This document shows positions 7,370-14,262 of a stretch of DNA of 18,434 bases, piece after piece. This DNA comes from an uncultured Alphaproteobacteria bacterium (lineage in GTDB: Bacteria > Pseudomonadota > Alphaproteobacteria > RF32 > CAG-239): positions 1 to 18,434 of the forward strand of contig UQFU01000027.1 of NCBI GenBank assembly GCA_900540425.1. Direction: 5' to 3'. The notes beneath the pieces were generated by a model. That model did no database searches. It saw only the letters and a list, made by a program, of their open reading frames with translations, and was not told the origin of the DNA. A program made the position numbers and the translations under genes. How positions within the stretch are numbered: the first letter of the stretch is position 1; every line of letters begins with the position of its first letter.

Positions 7370-8158
7370 ATGAATAAGGATATATGGAAGGGTATTGATT
7401 GTCTGTATGACAACCTTTGCCTGAAAAGTGATTTTATGGACGAACCGTCCGAACCGGATAAGCCGGCCGTTATAAAAAAAGCCGGTTTGATTGTGGCGGC
7501 GGGGAATAGTTTGGAAGTTTTTAAGACGCTGATTGACCTTGATGATTCTTTGTATGAAACACACGGGGTTGAGCCCCGGATTTTGTTTTTGCAGGAAGAT
7601 GAAGAAATCAGCGCCGTTGCCCGCCATAATGCGGATTTGTTTGCAGAACTGCTGGAAAAATGGGGCGTGCCGGCAAACCGGATTATGGTAACGGACTTCA
7701 ACCGCTTTCCTGATTTTCTTCGCAAACGCGAAAACAGCGCCTTGTTGGATAGCGGGATTATTTTTGCCGCCCCCAGGCCTTATACGCTGCCGCTGAAGGA
7801 AATGGCCGAAAACGGAGGGCTGAAAAAGTATTATTTCAGCGTCGAAGACGGCAGTCTGGATCAAGAGTGTAAAATTAACGGTTTCAAAATTCCGGGCCGC
7901 CGGCTGTTCATGTATCATGTGCTGGCTTTTGTTTTTCATCGCTATTATTGGCAAAACCGCAATAAAATGCCCGAAAACCAAAGGTCGCCGATGGAGCATG
8001 CCGGATTATACCTGGAACAAAATTACCGCTATTTTATTCAGGAAAATCAGTTTGATATTGTTTTTAGTTCACGGTGGCGCAAAACTTTGCAACTGAAATT
8101 TCTGGCACGATTGCATCACGCCCGGATATCCAGACAGATTCGGTCCGTTTATTATTAG
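7370..8158 (+). CDS. Hypothetical protein, faint YdcF/DUF218-like resemblance
   Basis: I do not recognise this 262-residue protein with confidence. It is soluble-looking, with no signal peptide or membrane helix. A Rossmann-like beginning (AGLIVAAGNSLEVF) is followed by ILFLQEDEEISAVARHNADLFAELLEKWGVPANRIMV, whose helix, GVP and RI/V pattern faintly recalls the YdcF/ElyC (DUF218) family. The family's hallmark glycine and Ser-Asn-Thr motifs are missing. The C-terminal third is rich in Arg, His, Tyr and Phe (FVFHRYYWQNRNK; HHARISRQIRSVYY). The start lacks an obvious ribosome site. Composition matches the chromosomal core, and it ends just before a terminator shared with the convergent antiporter gene. 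Confidence 0.6.
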   Translation: MNKDIWKGIDCLYDNLCLKSDFMDEPSEPDKPAVIKKAGLIVAAGNSLEVFKTLIDLDDSLYETHGVEPRILFLQEDEEISAVARHNADLFAELLEKWGVPANRIMVTDFNRFPDFLRKRENSALLDSGIIFAAPRPYTLPLKEMAENGGLKKYYFSVEDGSLDQECKINGFKIPGRRLFMYHVLAFVFHRYYWQNRNKMPENQRSPMEHAGLYLEQNYRYFIQENQFDIVFSSRWRKTLQLKFLARLHHARISRQIRSVYY

Positions 8159-8163
8159 CAGTC

Positions 8164-8197
8164 AAAAAAGCACGCTCCGAACGGAACGTGCTTTTTT
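8164..8197. terminator. Bidirectional terminator between convergent genes
   Basis: AAAAAAGCACG (8164-8174) pairs with CGTGCTTTTTT (8187-8197), and inside it TCCG pairs with CGGA around an AA loop, with one mismatch. The A-run on one side and T-run on the other let it end both the plus-strand orphan gene and the minus-strand antiporter gene, whose stop is at 8213. Confidence 0.88.
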
Positions 8198-8212
8198 GTT
8201 GCGGTAACCGGA

Positions 8213-9703
8213 TTAAAGATTAATAATTCCTCTGCTGAAAGCATAAATCGCCCACAACGCAATCAGAATCAGCAGCCCGGCAAAAATGCACTCGCGGCGC
8301 GTAAAAGCCGGCTGATCAGGGTCATTTTGCTTGCGAGCCCAGATAAAGACCGGAATGCCGAGCGCAATGATTACCGCCGCCATCATCAGATAACTCAAGC
8401 CGGCGGCATAAATCAGCCACAGGGCATAGACGGAACCGAGAACGCCGGTCAGCAGGGCGGTTGAACGCTTAATCGGAAAACCCTCCGGGTATTCATGATC
8501 TTCGCAAATCTTCCACAAATAAGCGCAGGAAGCAAAATAAGCCGGAAGAACCATAACCCCGGTGATGCTCAGCATCGTGTTCCAGGCGTTGTTTGAAAAA
8601 TAAACCAAAAACATAAACAGCTGCATCATCAGGCTGGTAACCCACAGCGAAACGGACGGCGATCCGGCCTCGTTTTCCCGCGTAAACGCTTTGGGGAATG
8701 TCCCGGCTTTAGCTGCTGCAAAAGGCATTTCTGCCGTTACCATGGTCCAGGCCAGCCAGCTGGTTAAGACCGAAACCACCAGGCCGATATTCATGACCCA
8801 GGCACCCCATCTGCCGAGAATAGACTCCATGATTCCGGCTGTCGACGGGTTGGGAACCTGAGCCAGCTGTTCCTGCGTCATGTAGCCGAACGGCAGCAGC
8901 GAGAGCAGGATATAAATGGACAAACAGCCGATAAAACCGAGAATTGTGGCTCTGCTTACGGTATTTGCGCCTTTGGCTTTGCTGGAAAGGACAACCGCGC
9001 TTTCAATACCGATAAAGGCCCAAAGCGTAACCAGCATCGTACTTTTAATCTGAGTTCCGAGACTGCCGAGCTTGGCCTTGGCAACAATAGATTCGCCCCA
9101 GAAATCCAAATCAAATTTGGCGGAACTGAAAACAACGGCCAACACCAGAATAAACAGAACCAGCGGCGCAATTTTAATGATTGTGCCGATAAGATTGACA
9201 ATGCTGGCCTGCTGAATGCCCTTCAAAACCAAAAAGTTGAAGAACCAAATGATAATTGAGCCGCCGATGATGGAAAGCAGATTATTTCCTCCGGCAAAGT
9301 AAGGCGGGAAAAAGTAATTAAGGGCGTCCATGGTAATAACGGCGTAACCGACGTTGCCGCAAACCTGGCACAACCAGTAAGACCAGCCGATGGTAAACCC
9401 GGCATATTTGCCGAAACCGGCTTCGCTGTAAGAATAAATGCCGGTTTGCAGATTGGGTTTTGCCATTGAAAGAATACTGAAAGTATTGGCGATAAAATAA
9501 ATGCCGATACCGGTAATGATCCAGGCCAGCAGAACCGCTCCGGCCGAAGCGCCGGCAGCCATGTTCTGCGGCAGACTGTAAATGCCGCCGCCGATCATTG
9601 GGCTGACGACAATGCCGGCCAGCGCCAAAACGCCGAGCCCGGTTTTGTTGGACGCCGCCGGAGCCGTTGCGGCAGGGGGCGTTTTCAAATTCTTTTCTGC
9701 CAT
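8213..9703 (-). CDS. aaxC: APC-superfamily basic amino acid antiporter, probably arginine/agmatine
   Basis: This 496-residue inner-membrane protein belongs to the APC basic amino acid/polyamine antiporter family and should have 12 membrane helices. The substrate-binding unwound helix 1 motif is clear: GIVVSPMIGGGIYSLPQNMA. The IGIESAVVLSSKAKG segment around helix 6 is also typical. With the decarboxylase gene just upstream, the likely job is to exchange external arginine for internal agmatine, as the chlamydial AaxC does. Arginine/ornithine exchange of the ArcD type is the alternative from sequence alone. I start it at ATG 9703 (MAEKNLKTPP), which has AGGA 9 bases upstream. An in-frame start at 9769 would add 22 residues that overlap the intercistronic terminator hairpin. 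Confidence 0.85.
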   Translation of the reverse strand: MAEKNLKTPPAATAPAASNKTGLGVLALAGIVVSPMIGGGIYSLPQNMAAGASAGAVLLAWIITGIGIYFIANTFSILSMAKPNLQTGIYSYSEAGFGKYAGFTIGWSYWLCQVCGNVGYAVITMDALNYFFPPYFAGGNNLLSIIGGSIIIWFFNFLVLKGIQQASIVNLIGTIIKIAPLVLFILVLAVVFSSAKFDLDFWGESIVAKAKLGSLGTQIKSTMLVTLWAFIGIESAVVLSSKAKGANTVSRATILGFIGCLSIYILLSLLPFGYMTQEQLAQVPNPSTAGIMESILGRWGAWVMNIGLVVSVLTSWLAWTMVTAEMPFAAAKAGTFPKAFTRENEAGSPSVSLWVTSLMMQLFMFLVYFSNNAWNTMLSITGVMVLPAYFASCAYLWKICEDHEYPEGFPIKRSTALLTGVLGSVYALWLIYAAGLSYLMMAAVIIALGIPVFIWARKQNDPDQPAFTRRECIFAGLLILIALWAIYAFSRGIINL

Positions 9704-9720
9704 TGATTTTTTCCTGTTGT

Positions 9721-9773
9721 AAAAAACGGCCATTGCAGAACCGGCGGGTTCTCCCGTTTGGTCCCGCAATGGC
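9721..9773 (-). terminator. Intercistronic terminator/attenuator between aaxB and aaxC
   Basis: Read on the minus strand, GCCATTGC (9773-9766) pairs perfectly with GCAATGGC (9736-9729), followed by CG and six Ts (9726-9721). An inner hairpin is formed by GGTTCT/AGAACC copies at 9747-9752 and 9737-9742. The structure looks like an intrinsic terminator directly upstream of the antiporter's ribosome site, so part of the aaxB transcripts would end here. It may set a higher dose of decarboxylase than of antiporter, or it may be a regulated attenuator. Confidence 0.7.
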
Positions 9774-9787
9774 GGTGAGGTTAAAAA

Positions 9788-10366
9788 TTAAGCCTGGGCA
9801 GGCTGTGCATGTTCAAAGTTCAAAAAGCCCATAGCCGTCAGACTGTAACCAAACTGCTGGGTAATGTTGACATAGTTGTGCCACATCTGAAATTCGGAGT
9901 GTTTTTCAACGCCGCGAATGGACAATTCGTGATTCAGCGATTTGTTCAGCCACATCTCGGCGTGGCCTTTGGCAATGTCATCGTCAATCTGGGTGTCAAA
10001 AAATTCAACATATTCCGCAGCCCAACCGCCGATGAGTTCGCCGTTTTTGTCTTTGCCCCAGCAGACGCCGAGCCCGGTTGCAATCGCCTTGTGCTGGTCG
10101 CGGCTGGCGCCGTGTCCGGCCATAATGACTTCCAAAACGGCACCATGCTTGAATTGGCTGACGATTTTGTCGTTAATCGGTACGATTTTGCCGAACAGTT
10201 CTTTGGGAAGAACCGAAGTATAAGGCACAACGTTGAAGTTTTCGATTTTGGCCTGCATCAGGGCAGAGTCATAACAAAAGGTTTCAAACGGCTGCGGCGG
10301 AATACCGTCATCGGCTTGCCCGCCGGTAATAAAAGCAAAAGTAGGATAGCGTACACCTTCAGTCAT
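9788..10366 (-). CDS. aaxB: Pyruvoyl-dependent arginine decarboxylase
   Basis: This 192-residue protein closely resembles chlamydial AaxB in length and along its whole chain (for example [60 protein letters not shown]). The enzyme is made as a proenzyme that cuts itself between Thr and Ser in VPYTSVLP, here T50-S51. The new N-terminal serine becomes the pyruvoyl cofactor. It converts arginine to agmatine and CO2, consuming a proton in the cytoplasm. The start at 10366 has AAGGAG 8 bases upstream; a start at 10414 would add 16 unrelated residues. The antiporter gene follows on the same strand. No gene for the chlamydial porin partner AaxA is seen in the window. Confidence 0.95.
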   Translation of the reverse strand: MTEGVRYPTFAFITGGQADDGIPPQPFETFCYDSALMQAKIENFNVVPYTSVLPKELFGKIVPINDKIVSQFKHGAVLEVIMAGHGASRDQHKAIATGLGVCWGKDKNGELIGGWAAEYVEFFDTQIDDDIAKGHAEMWLNKSLNHELSIRGVEKHSEFQMWHNYVNITQQFGYSLTAMGFLNFEHAQPAQA

Positions 10367-10450
10367 ATTATTTCTCCTTGTCTTTTTATGTGTTGATTTA
10401 AAAATTGAAGTCATATTCGCTCATGTTAATCAGCTGCATAAAAGCTAATC

Positions 10451-10506
10451 ACTAAAACGTTATTTTCAAGTACCTCAAATAGTATTGCAATTTTGAGCGT
10501 TTTAGT
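10451..10506. promoter_or_regulatory. Nested inverted repeat in the divergent aaxB / radical SAM intergenic region
   Basis: ACTAAAACG (10451-10459) is a perfect inverted copy of CGTTTTAGT (10498-10506). Directly inside the right arm, CTCAAA (10474-10479) pairs with TTTGAG (10492-10497). Together they could form a hairpin with a 14-base one-sided bulge, or they may be operator half-sites. The element lies between two divergent transcription units, 85 bases from the aaxB start and 37 from the 10543 start. No T-run follows, so it is not a normal terminator. Confidence 0.45.
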
Positions 10507-10542
10507 TTAACCTTTACCTAAAATATTAAGAAATGGGCCATT

Positions 10543-11868
10543 GTGATGAAAAACAATTCTTCTTATTCAATTTGTCCCAAATGCCGAGAAAAAATTCCCG
10601 CTGTTAAATATGTCCGGGGAAATCAAGTCTATATGAAAAAAAGTTGTCCGAAACACGGTGATTTTGAATATCTGATTTCTAAAGACGCTGCCCGTTTTTT
10701 TGATAAAACTTTTTCGGTAGAAGGAAAAAGTTTTTCTCCATGCGGTAATTGCGATAAAGGCTGTCCGGAGAGTTGCGGTTGGTGTGACAAGCATGAACAA
10801 CACATTTGTACCGGTTTGATTGAGGTAACTGATAGCTGCAATTTTTCTTGCCCTATTTGCTATTTTGGTCCTAAGGAAGCTCACCATATTAACATTGAAG
10901 AATTTTCTTCCCGGTTGCAAACGCTTCTCAAAGTTGAAAACGGAACTTTGGACGTTTTGCAGATTTCCGGAGGAGAATGTACTCTGCACCCTCAGATAAT
11001 CGAACTTTTGGATACTGCTCTTGCTGAAAAGGTCAATCGTATCCTGATAAATACAAACGGTCGCCGTCTGCTGCAGGATGACCGTTTGTTTGAAAAAATA
11101 AAGCAACATCGCGACCGGATAGAAATTTATCTGCAATTTGATGGTTTTGATGACAATGTCTATCAGGATTTACGCGGACAAAAGTTGTTGGCGGAAAAGT
11201 TGCGGATAATTGATAAACTGGATGAAAATGAAATAAAAATCTGCCTTGCCGTTACGGTTTATGAACGCAACCTCAAAGAGCTCCCCGAGATTTTGCATTT
11301 GTCTTGCCGGGTTAAAAATATCTCAGGAATCACCTTTCAACGCCTGACAAAAGTCGGTTCGGCCCGCAGCAGCAGTTTAGTGTCCGTTTGTCAGGAAGAT
11401 ATTTTGCTGGCTTTACAAAATAGCGGATTGCTGCAATATAAAGATCTTATACAGTTGCCGTGTTCGCACGAAAACTGTACCTCGCTTGGTTTTCTGTTTT
11501 GCAGCGGTGACAAGGTCTACTCTCTGGGCAACTATGTCGATTTTTCAAAATGCAAAGATACAATTTCCAACCGTATTGCTTTTGATAAGACAATTCTGGA
11601 TTATATGCGGAAAAATGTTTGCAAATGTTTTGTCAGCCGCCTGTTGGGCAGTTCTTTTCTGCTGGAAAAACTGCAGGATTTTGCTCAGGGCGAGGGCTCT
11701 TGTCAGGGAAATATGAAAATTGTGCGCATCATTGTAAAAAATTTTATGGACGAAACAAACTTTGATTTTGAACGGGCTCGCAAATGTTGTGTCGGAGTTT
11801 CAATCGGAAAAGGAAAAGTCGTTCCTTTTTGTGTACACAATGCCTTGAAAGGAATTGTTAAATGGTAG
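10543..11868 (+). CDS. Radical SAM enzyme of the tetraether lipid synthase (Tes/MJ0619) family
   Basis: This 441-residue protein has the family layout of archaeal Tes (MJ0619). An N-terminal rubredoxin-like metal site is seen in CPKC (C11, C14) and CPKHG (C35). Then come a Cys-rich linker CGNCDKGCPESCGWCDKH (C67, C70, C74, C78, C81) and C89. The radical SAM core motif is CNFSCPIC (C99, C103, C106) in IEVTDSCN, with GGE at 143-145. The C-terminus has the family pattern NFMDETNFDFERARKCCVGVSIGKGKVVPFC. Archaeal Tes joins lipid tails through carbon-carbon bonds, and bacterial homologues have been linked to membrane-spanning lipids. The substrate here is unknown. It is the first of five packed genes; its stop overlaps the next start by 7 bases. 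GC is lower than in gyrA (one line about 42%). Confidence 0.88.
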   Translation: MMKNNSSYSICPKCREKIPAVKYVRGNQVYMKKSCPKHGDFEYLISKDAARFFDKTFSVEGKSFSPCGNCDKGCPESCGWCDKHEQHICTGLIEVTDSCNFSCPICYFGPKEAHHINIEEFSSRLQTLLKVENGTLDVLQISGGECTLHPQIIELLDTALAEKVNRILINTNGRRLLQDDRLFEKIKQHRDRIEIYLQFDGFDDNVYQDLRGQKLLAEKLRIIDKLDENEIKICLAVTVYERNLKELPEILHLSCRVKNISGITFQRLTKVGSARSSSLVSVCQEDILLALQNSGLLQYKDLIQLPCSHENCTSLGFLFCSGDKVYSLGNYVDFSKCKDTISNRIAFDKTILDYMRKNVCKCFVSRLLGSSFLLEKLQDFAQGEGSCQGNMKIVRIIVKNFMDETNFDFERARKCCVGVSIGKGKVVPFCVHNALKGIVKW

Positions 11869-12200
11869 AAAACAACTCTGAACCGCCTGAGACAGGTGTC
11901 CAGAAGATAAAAATATGGGGTGTTCCCGCGGTCTTGCCCGACGATATTAATGAAAGCGAAAGAAAAAGGACAAAAACCGGAAAAGAGTGGCTGTTATTGT
12001 TATTAAAAATTATTTTGGCCCCCTTTTTGTTTGTTATGTCGTGTTTCCCTGTTGGTTTTGCCGCTGGTCCACAGGTTGGATTTTGTATCGGCGGCCTTTT
12101 GTTATTCTTGTTTTTGCGGCAGCAAAACTGGAAAATTGTATGGGCTTTGACAATTATAGTGCTTCTGGTCATTATCTTGGGCGGATTTTATTTGTTGTAA
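11862..12200 (+). CDS. Small membrane protein A of the Tes-like cluster
   Basis: This 112-residue protein has a charged cytoplasmic-looking N-terminus (about 40 residues) and then two or three membrane helices. I do not know the family. Its key feature is PFLFVMSCFPVGFAA, which recurs almost unchanged in the next gene. It starts within the stop region of the radical SAM gene (ATGGTAG overlap), with AAAGGAA upstream, so expression is coupled. The invariant Cys sits after a hydrophobic stretch (FVMSC). This loosely recalls a lipobox but is not canonical: Met precedes Ser, and the segment is internal. It may be a partner subunit, a substrate of the lipid-modifying enzymes, or a membrane adaptor. 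Confidence 0.8.
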   Translation: MVENNSEPPETGVQKIKIWGVPAVLPDDINESERKRTKTGKEWLLLLLKIILAPFLFVMSCFPVGFAAGPQVGFCIGGLLLFLFLRQQNWKIVWALTIIVLLVIILGGFYLL

Positions 12201-12214
12201 TGGAGAAAGAATAA

Positions 12215-12541
12215 ATGAAAATAGATAAAAAATATTTTATTCTGGCAGATAAAGAAAAAACACCCCCTGGACGTGAGTTTGCCCTTTTTGTTCTTTATAC
12301 CTTATTGGTACCGTTCCTTTTTGTCTTAACTTGTGTGCCAGTTGGTTTTGCGGCTCTTGCAGTTGCTGACAGCATACAGTTTTTGAGATTTGGAATTTCT
12401 GTGATTGCGATATATATGCTTTTGTATATCGTATATATAATTTTGAACATATCTTATTCAATTACGTTAAACCGTCGCATAGCCTTATTGTTTGGTTTGT
12501 TTATCTGTGTTCTCATCATTGGCTGGGGTATAAGGTCATAA
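12215..12541 (+). CDS. Small membrane protein B, apparent paralogue of the preceding gene
   Basis: This 108-residue protein has a short charged N-terminus (about 20 residues) and three or more hydrophobic helices. REFALFVLYTLLVPFLFVLTCVPVGFAA aligns by eye with KEWLLLLLKIILAPFLFVMSCFPVGFAA of the upstream gene; the rest of the chain has diverged. The two genes probably arose by tandem duplication, with the conserved core built around Pro-Phe-Leu-Phe-Val, one Cys and Pro-Val-Gly-Phe-Ala-Ala. It starts 14 bases after the first copy's stop, with GGAGAAAG as ribosome site, and its stop is 1 base before the Lgt-like start. Function is unknown. Confidence 0.8.
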   Translation: MKIDKKYFILADKEKTPPGREFALFVLYTLLVPFLFVLTCVPVGFAALAVADSIQFLRFGISVIAIYMLLYIVYIILNISYSITLNRRIALLFGLFICVLIIGWGIRS

Positions 12542-12542
12542 T

Positions 12543-13193
12543 ATGCCATACTATTCGCTTTGTTCAATAATAGGAGTTGTTGCCGCCGTTTGGGTAGCAA
12601 AAAAAATGGCTGTACCCAAGCCGCCTCAACATACGGATATTATGATTTCCGCCATCATCGGCCTGCTCATCGGAGCCAAAATACCGATTTGGTTGAGTTA
12701 TGGATTTTCAGGATACTTGATTTATGGAAAAAGTTTCCTCGGGGGTTTATTGGGGGCTTTTCTTGCCATTAATTTCTATAAATTAATAACCCGTCAATCT
12801 GGAAACAGTTTTGGAGACAGACTGGTTATTCCGTTAGCCGTGGCGGTGGGGTTTGGCAAAATCGGCTGTTGGCTGAATGGCTGTTGTGCGGGAAAAGAGC
12901 TGAACTTATGGGGAATAGAAAAATATCCGGTGCAATTGCTGGAAAGCTTTTTCCAGTTTGCAATGGCTTTTCTTCTTTGGCGCTTATATCAAAAACCGCA
13001 GTATCGTTCATTGCTGTTTCCTTTTTATGCCCTGGGGTATTTGACAATGCGCTTTTTTATAGAATATTGGCGCGTTGAACCGGTTATCTGGGGCAATATG
13101 ACGGTTTATCAACTGTTAAGCCTGATTTTTATTCCGGTTTTTCTTACAATTTGTTGGCAAAGGATAAAAAATGTTAAGCAGTCTGTTGCATAA
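12543..13193 (+). CDS. Divergent Lgt-like (prolipoprotein diacylglyceryl transferase family) membrane protein
   Basis: This 216-residue multi-helix membrane protein has the Lgt fold signature but is shorter than a typical Lgt (about 260-300 residues). Visible family blocks are SFLGGLLG (64-71), GFGKIGCWLNGCCAG (103-117), YPVQLLES (128-135) and MRFFIEYWR (169-177). Lgt transfers diacylglycerol from phosphatidylglycerol to the lipobox cysteine of prelipoproteins. Several residues important in E. coli Lgt differ. The His of the F-H-G-G block (H103) is Leu66, Arg143 of GRxG is Lys106 and Asn146 is Cys109, while the Arg of the last block (R239) is kept as R177. It may therefore act on another substrate or only bind lipid. 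It starts 1 base after the previous stop, and its 3' end overlaps the next gene by 23 bases. Confidence 0.8.
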   Translation: MPYYSLCSIIGVVAAVWVAKKMAVPKPPQHTDIMISAIIGLLIGAKIPIWLSYGFSGYLIYGKSFLGGLLGAFLAINFYKLITRQSGNSFGDRLVIPLAVAVGFGKIGCWLNGCCAGKELNLWGIEKYPVQLLESFFQFAMAFLLWRLYQKPQYRSLLFPFYALGYLTMRFFIEYWRVEPVIWGNMTVYQLLSLIFIPVFLTICWQRIKNVKQSVA

Positions 13194-14151
13194 TTTTGAA
13201 CTGATTTCCCTAAAATCTGAAAATCCCCTGCTTTTCCTTTGGGGCATAAGTGTTATTTACCTGACGATAGGCAGTTTGGTTGTTTCGGTTTTATATAAAT
13301 TTGCCGAACATAAAAATAAGGCATCCCCGGTCAATAAAGAAATAAAAACCCCCTTAGATACGTTTCTGATGGCTCTGATCATCGCTTCCTATTTTCCGTT
13401 ATGGCTGCGTAGCCTCGGCCAGATTTCACTTTCTCCTTTGTTGCAGTATATTTATTGGGGAACAGGGTGCTTTTTATGCGTTTTTGGTGTTATTTGGCAT
13501 GTGTGGTCAAAGATAAATATAGGTATTTTCTGGTCTGACCAGATTGAAATAAAGAAAGGTCATAAGCTGATTAATTTCGGTGCGTACGCTTTGGCGCGAC
13601 ATCCGATGTATGGTTCAATGCTGCTGTGGAGTATCGGTGCCAATATGCTTATGTTCAGTTGGTCGGGAATGTTAATTGCGCTTTTAATATTTTTTCCGGT
13701 CCTGTACTGGCGGGGAAAACAAGAAGAAAAAGCTCTGAGTGCCGAAATTGCGGAATACGCGTTGTATCGGAAAAACACGCCAATGCTCTTTCCCTGCCTG
13801 TCGGGGAAAATTGCCATGCTGATCAGAATAGCAGTATTGGTCTTGTTTATCAGTTGTCTTTATTATGGATTAAATTGGGGAAATATTGTTCTTTTGGAAA
13901 TTATCCATATGATTTTAGGCTATTCTTTACAGCCGCCCAAAGTTGCTTTTTCGTACCGTTCAAAAGCGGGAATGATGTTGATTATATTTCTGCTTGGTCT
14001 GGTTTGGGAACCGTTTTCATATTTGCAATATCTTATTGCCCTGATGTTCGTTTATGGCTTGCGGTGGAATTGCCCTTGCATGCTGGTTTATGAAAAATAT
14101 CACCGCTGTCCTTGCTTTTCCTTATTGGGCAGGTGTTTTATAAAAAAATAA
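13171..14151 (+). CDS. ICMT/PEMT-like membrane methyltransferase with Cys-rich C-terminal extension
   Basis: Residues 1-210 look like the isoprenylcysteine carboxyl methyltransferase / phospholipid methyltransferase group of integral membrane enzymes. GAYALARHPMYGSM gives the RHPxY motif at 143-147, followed by EE at 185-186 and YRKNTPMLFP, the SAM-binding elements of that family. Residues 211-326 are an unusual addition: about three more hydrophobic segments, then a tail with CPC (301-303), CPC (313-315) and C322, which may bind metal or form disulfides. The frame opens inside the Lgt-like gene with AAAGGATA before ATG 13171, so the genes are translationally coupled. Possible methyl acceptors are a lipid headgroup, a lipid tail carboxylate or a cysteine; sequence alone cannot decide. 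Confidence 0.8.
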   Translation: MLSSLLHNFELISLKSENPLLFLWGISVIYLTIGSLVVSVLYKFAEHKNKASPVNKEIKTPLDTFLMALIIASYFPLWLRSLGQISLSPLLQYIYWGTGCFLCVFGVIWHVWSKINIGIFWSDQIEIKKGHKLINFGAYALARHPMYGSMLLWSIGANMLMFSWSGMLIALLIFFPVLYWRGKQEEKALSAEIAEYALYRKNTPMLFPCLSGKIAMLIRIAVLVLFISCLYYGLNWGNIVLLEIIHMILGYSLQPPKVAFSYRSKAGMMLIIFLLGLVWEPFSYLQYLIALMFVYGLRWNCPCMLVYEKYHRCPCFSLLGRCFIKK

Positions 14152-14262
14152 CTTGCCTACCGAAATATCCACAATGCAATGTTTTATCGTGAGAGAGATT
14201 GTATTTTAATTTTCTTATAGTAGTTTATTTTTAGTTAAATTTTAATCGGATAAGGATGGAAA

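Noticed and set aside
9809..10396. Plus-strand open frame of 195 codons opposite aaxB
   Set aside because: The minus strand encodes an unmistakable pyruvoyl arginine decarboxylase over the same bases.
10364..10414. Longer start for aaxB adding 16 residues
   Set aside because: The start at 10366 has AAGGAG at good spacing and matches the N-terminus of chlamydial AaxB; the extra residues match nothing.
14173..14210. Possible terminator after the ICMT-like gene (AATGCAAT with ATTGTATT, then T-rich DNA)
   Set aside because: The stem is AT-rich with a G-U pair and a 17-base loop, and the T-run is interrupted; too weak to call.
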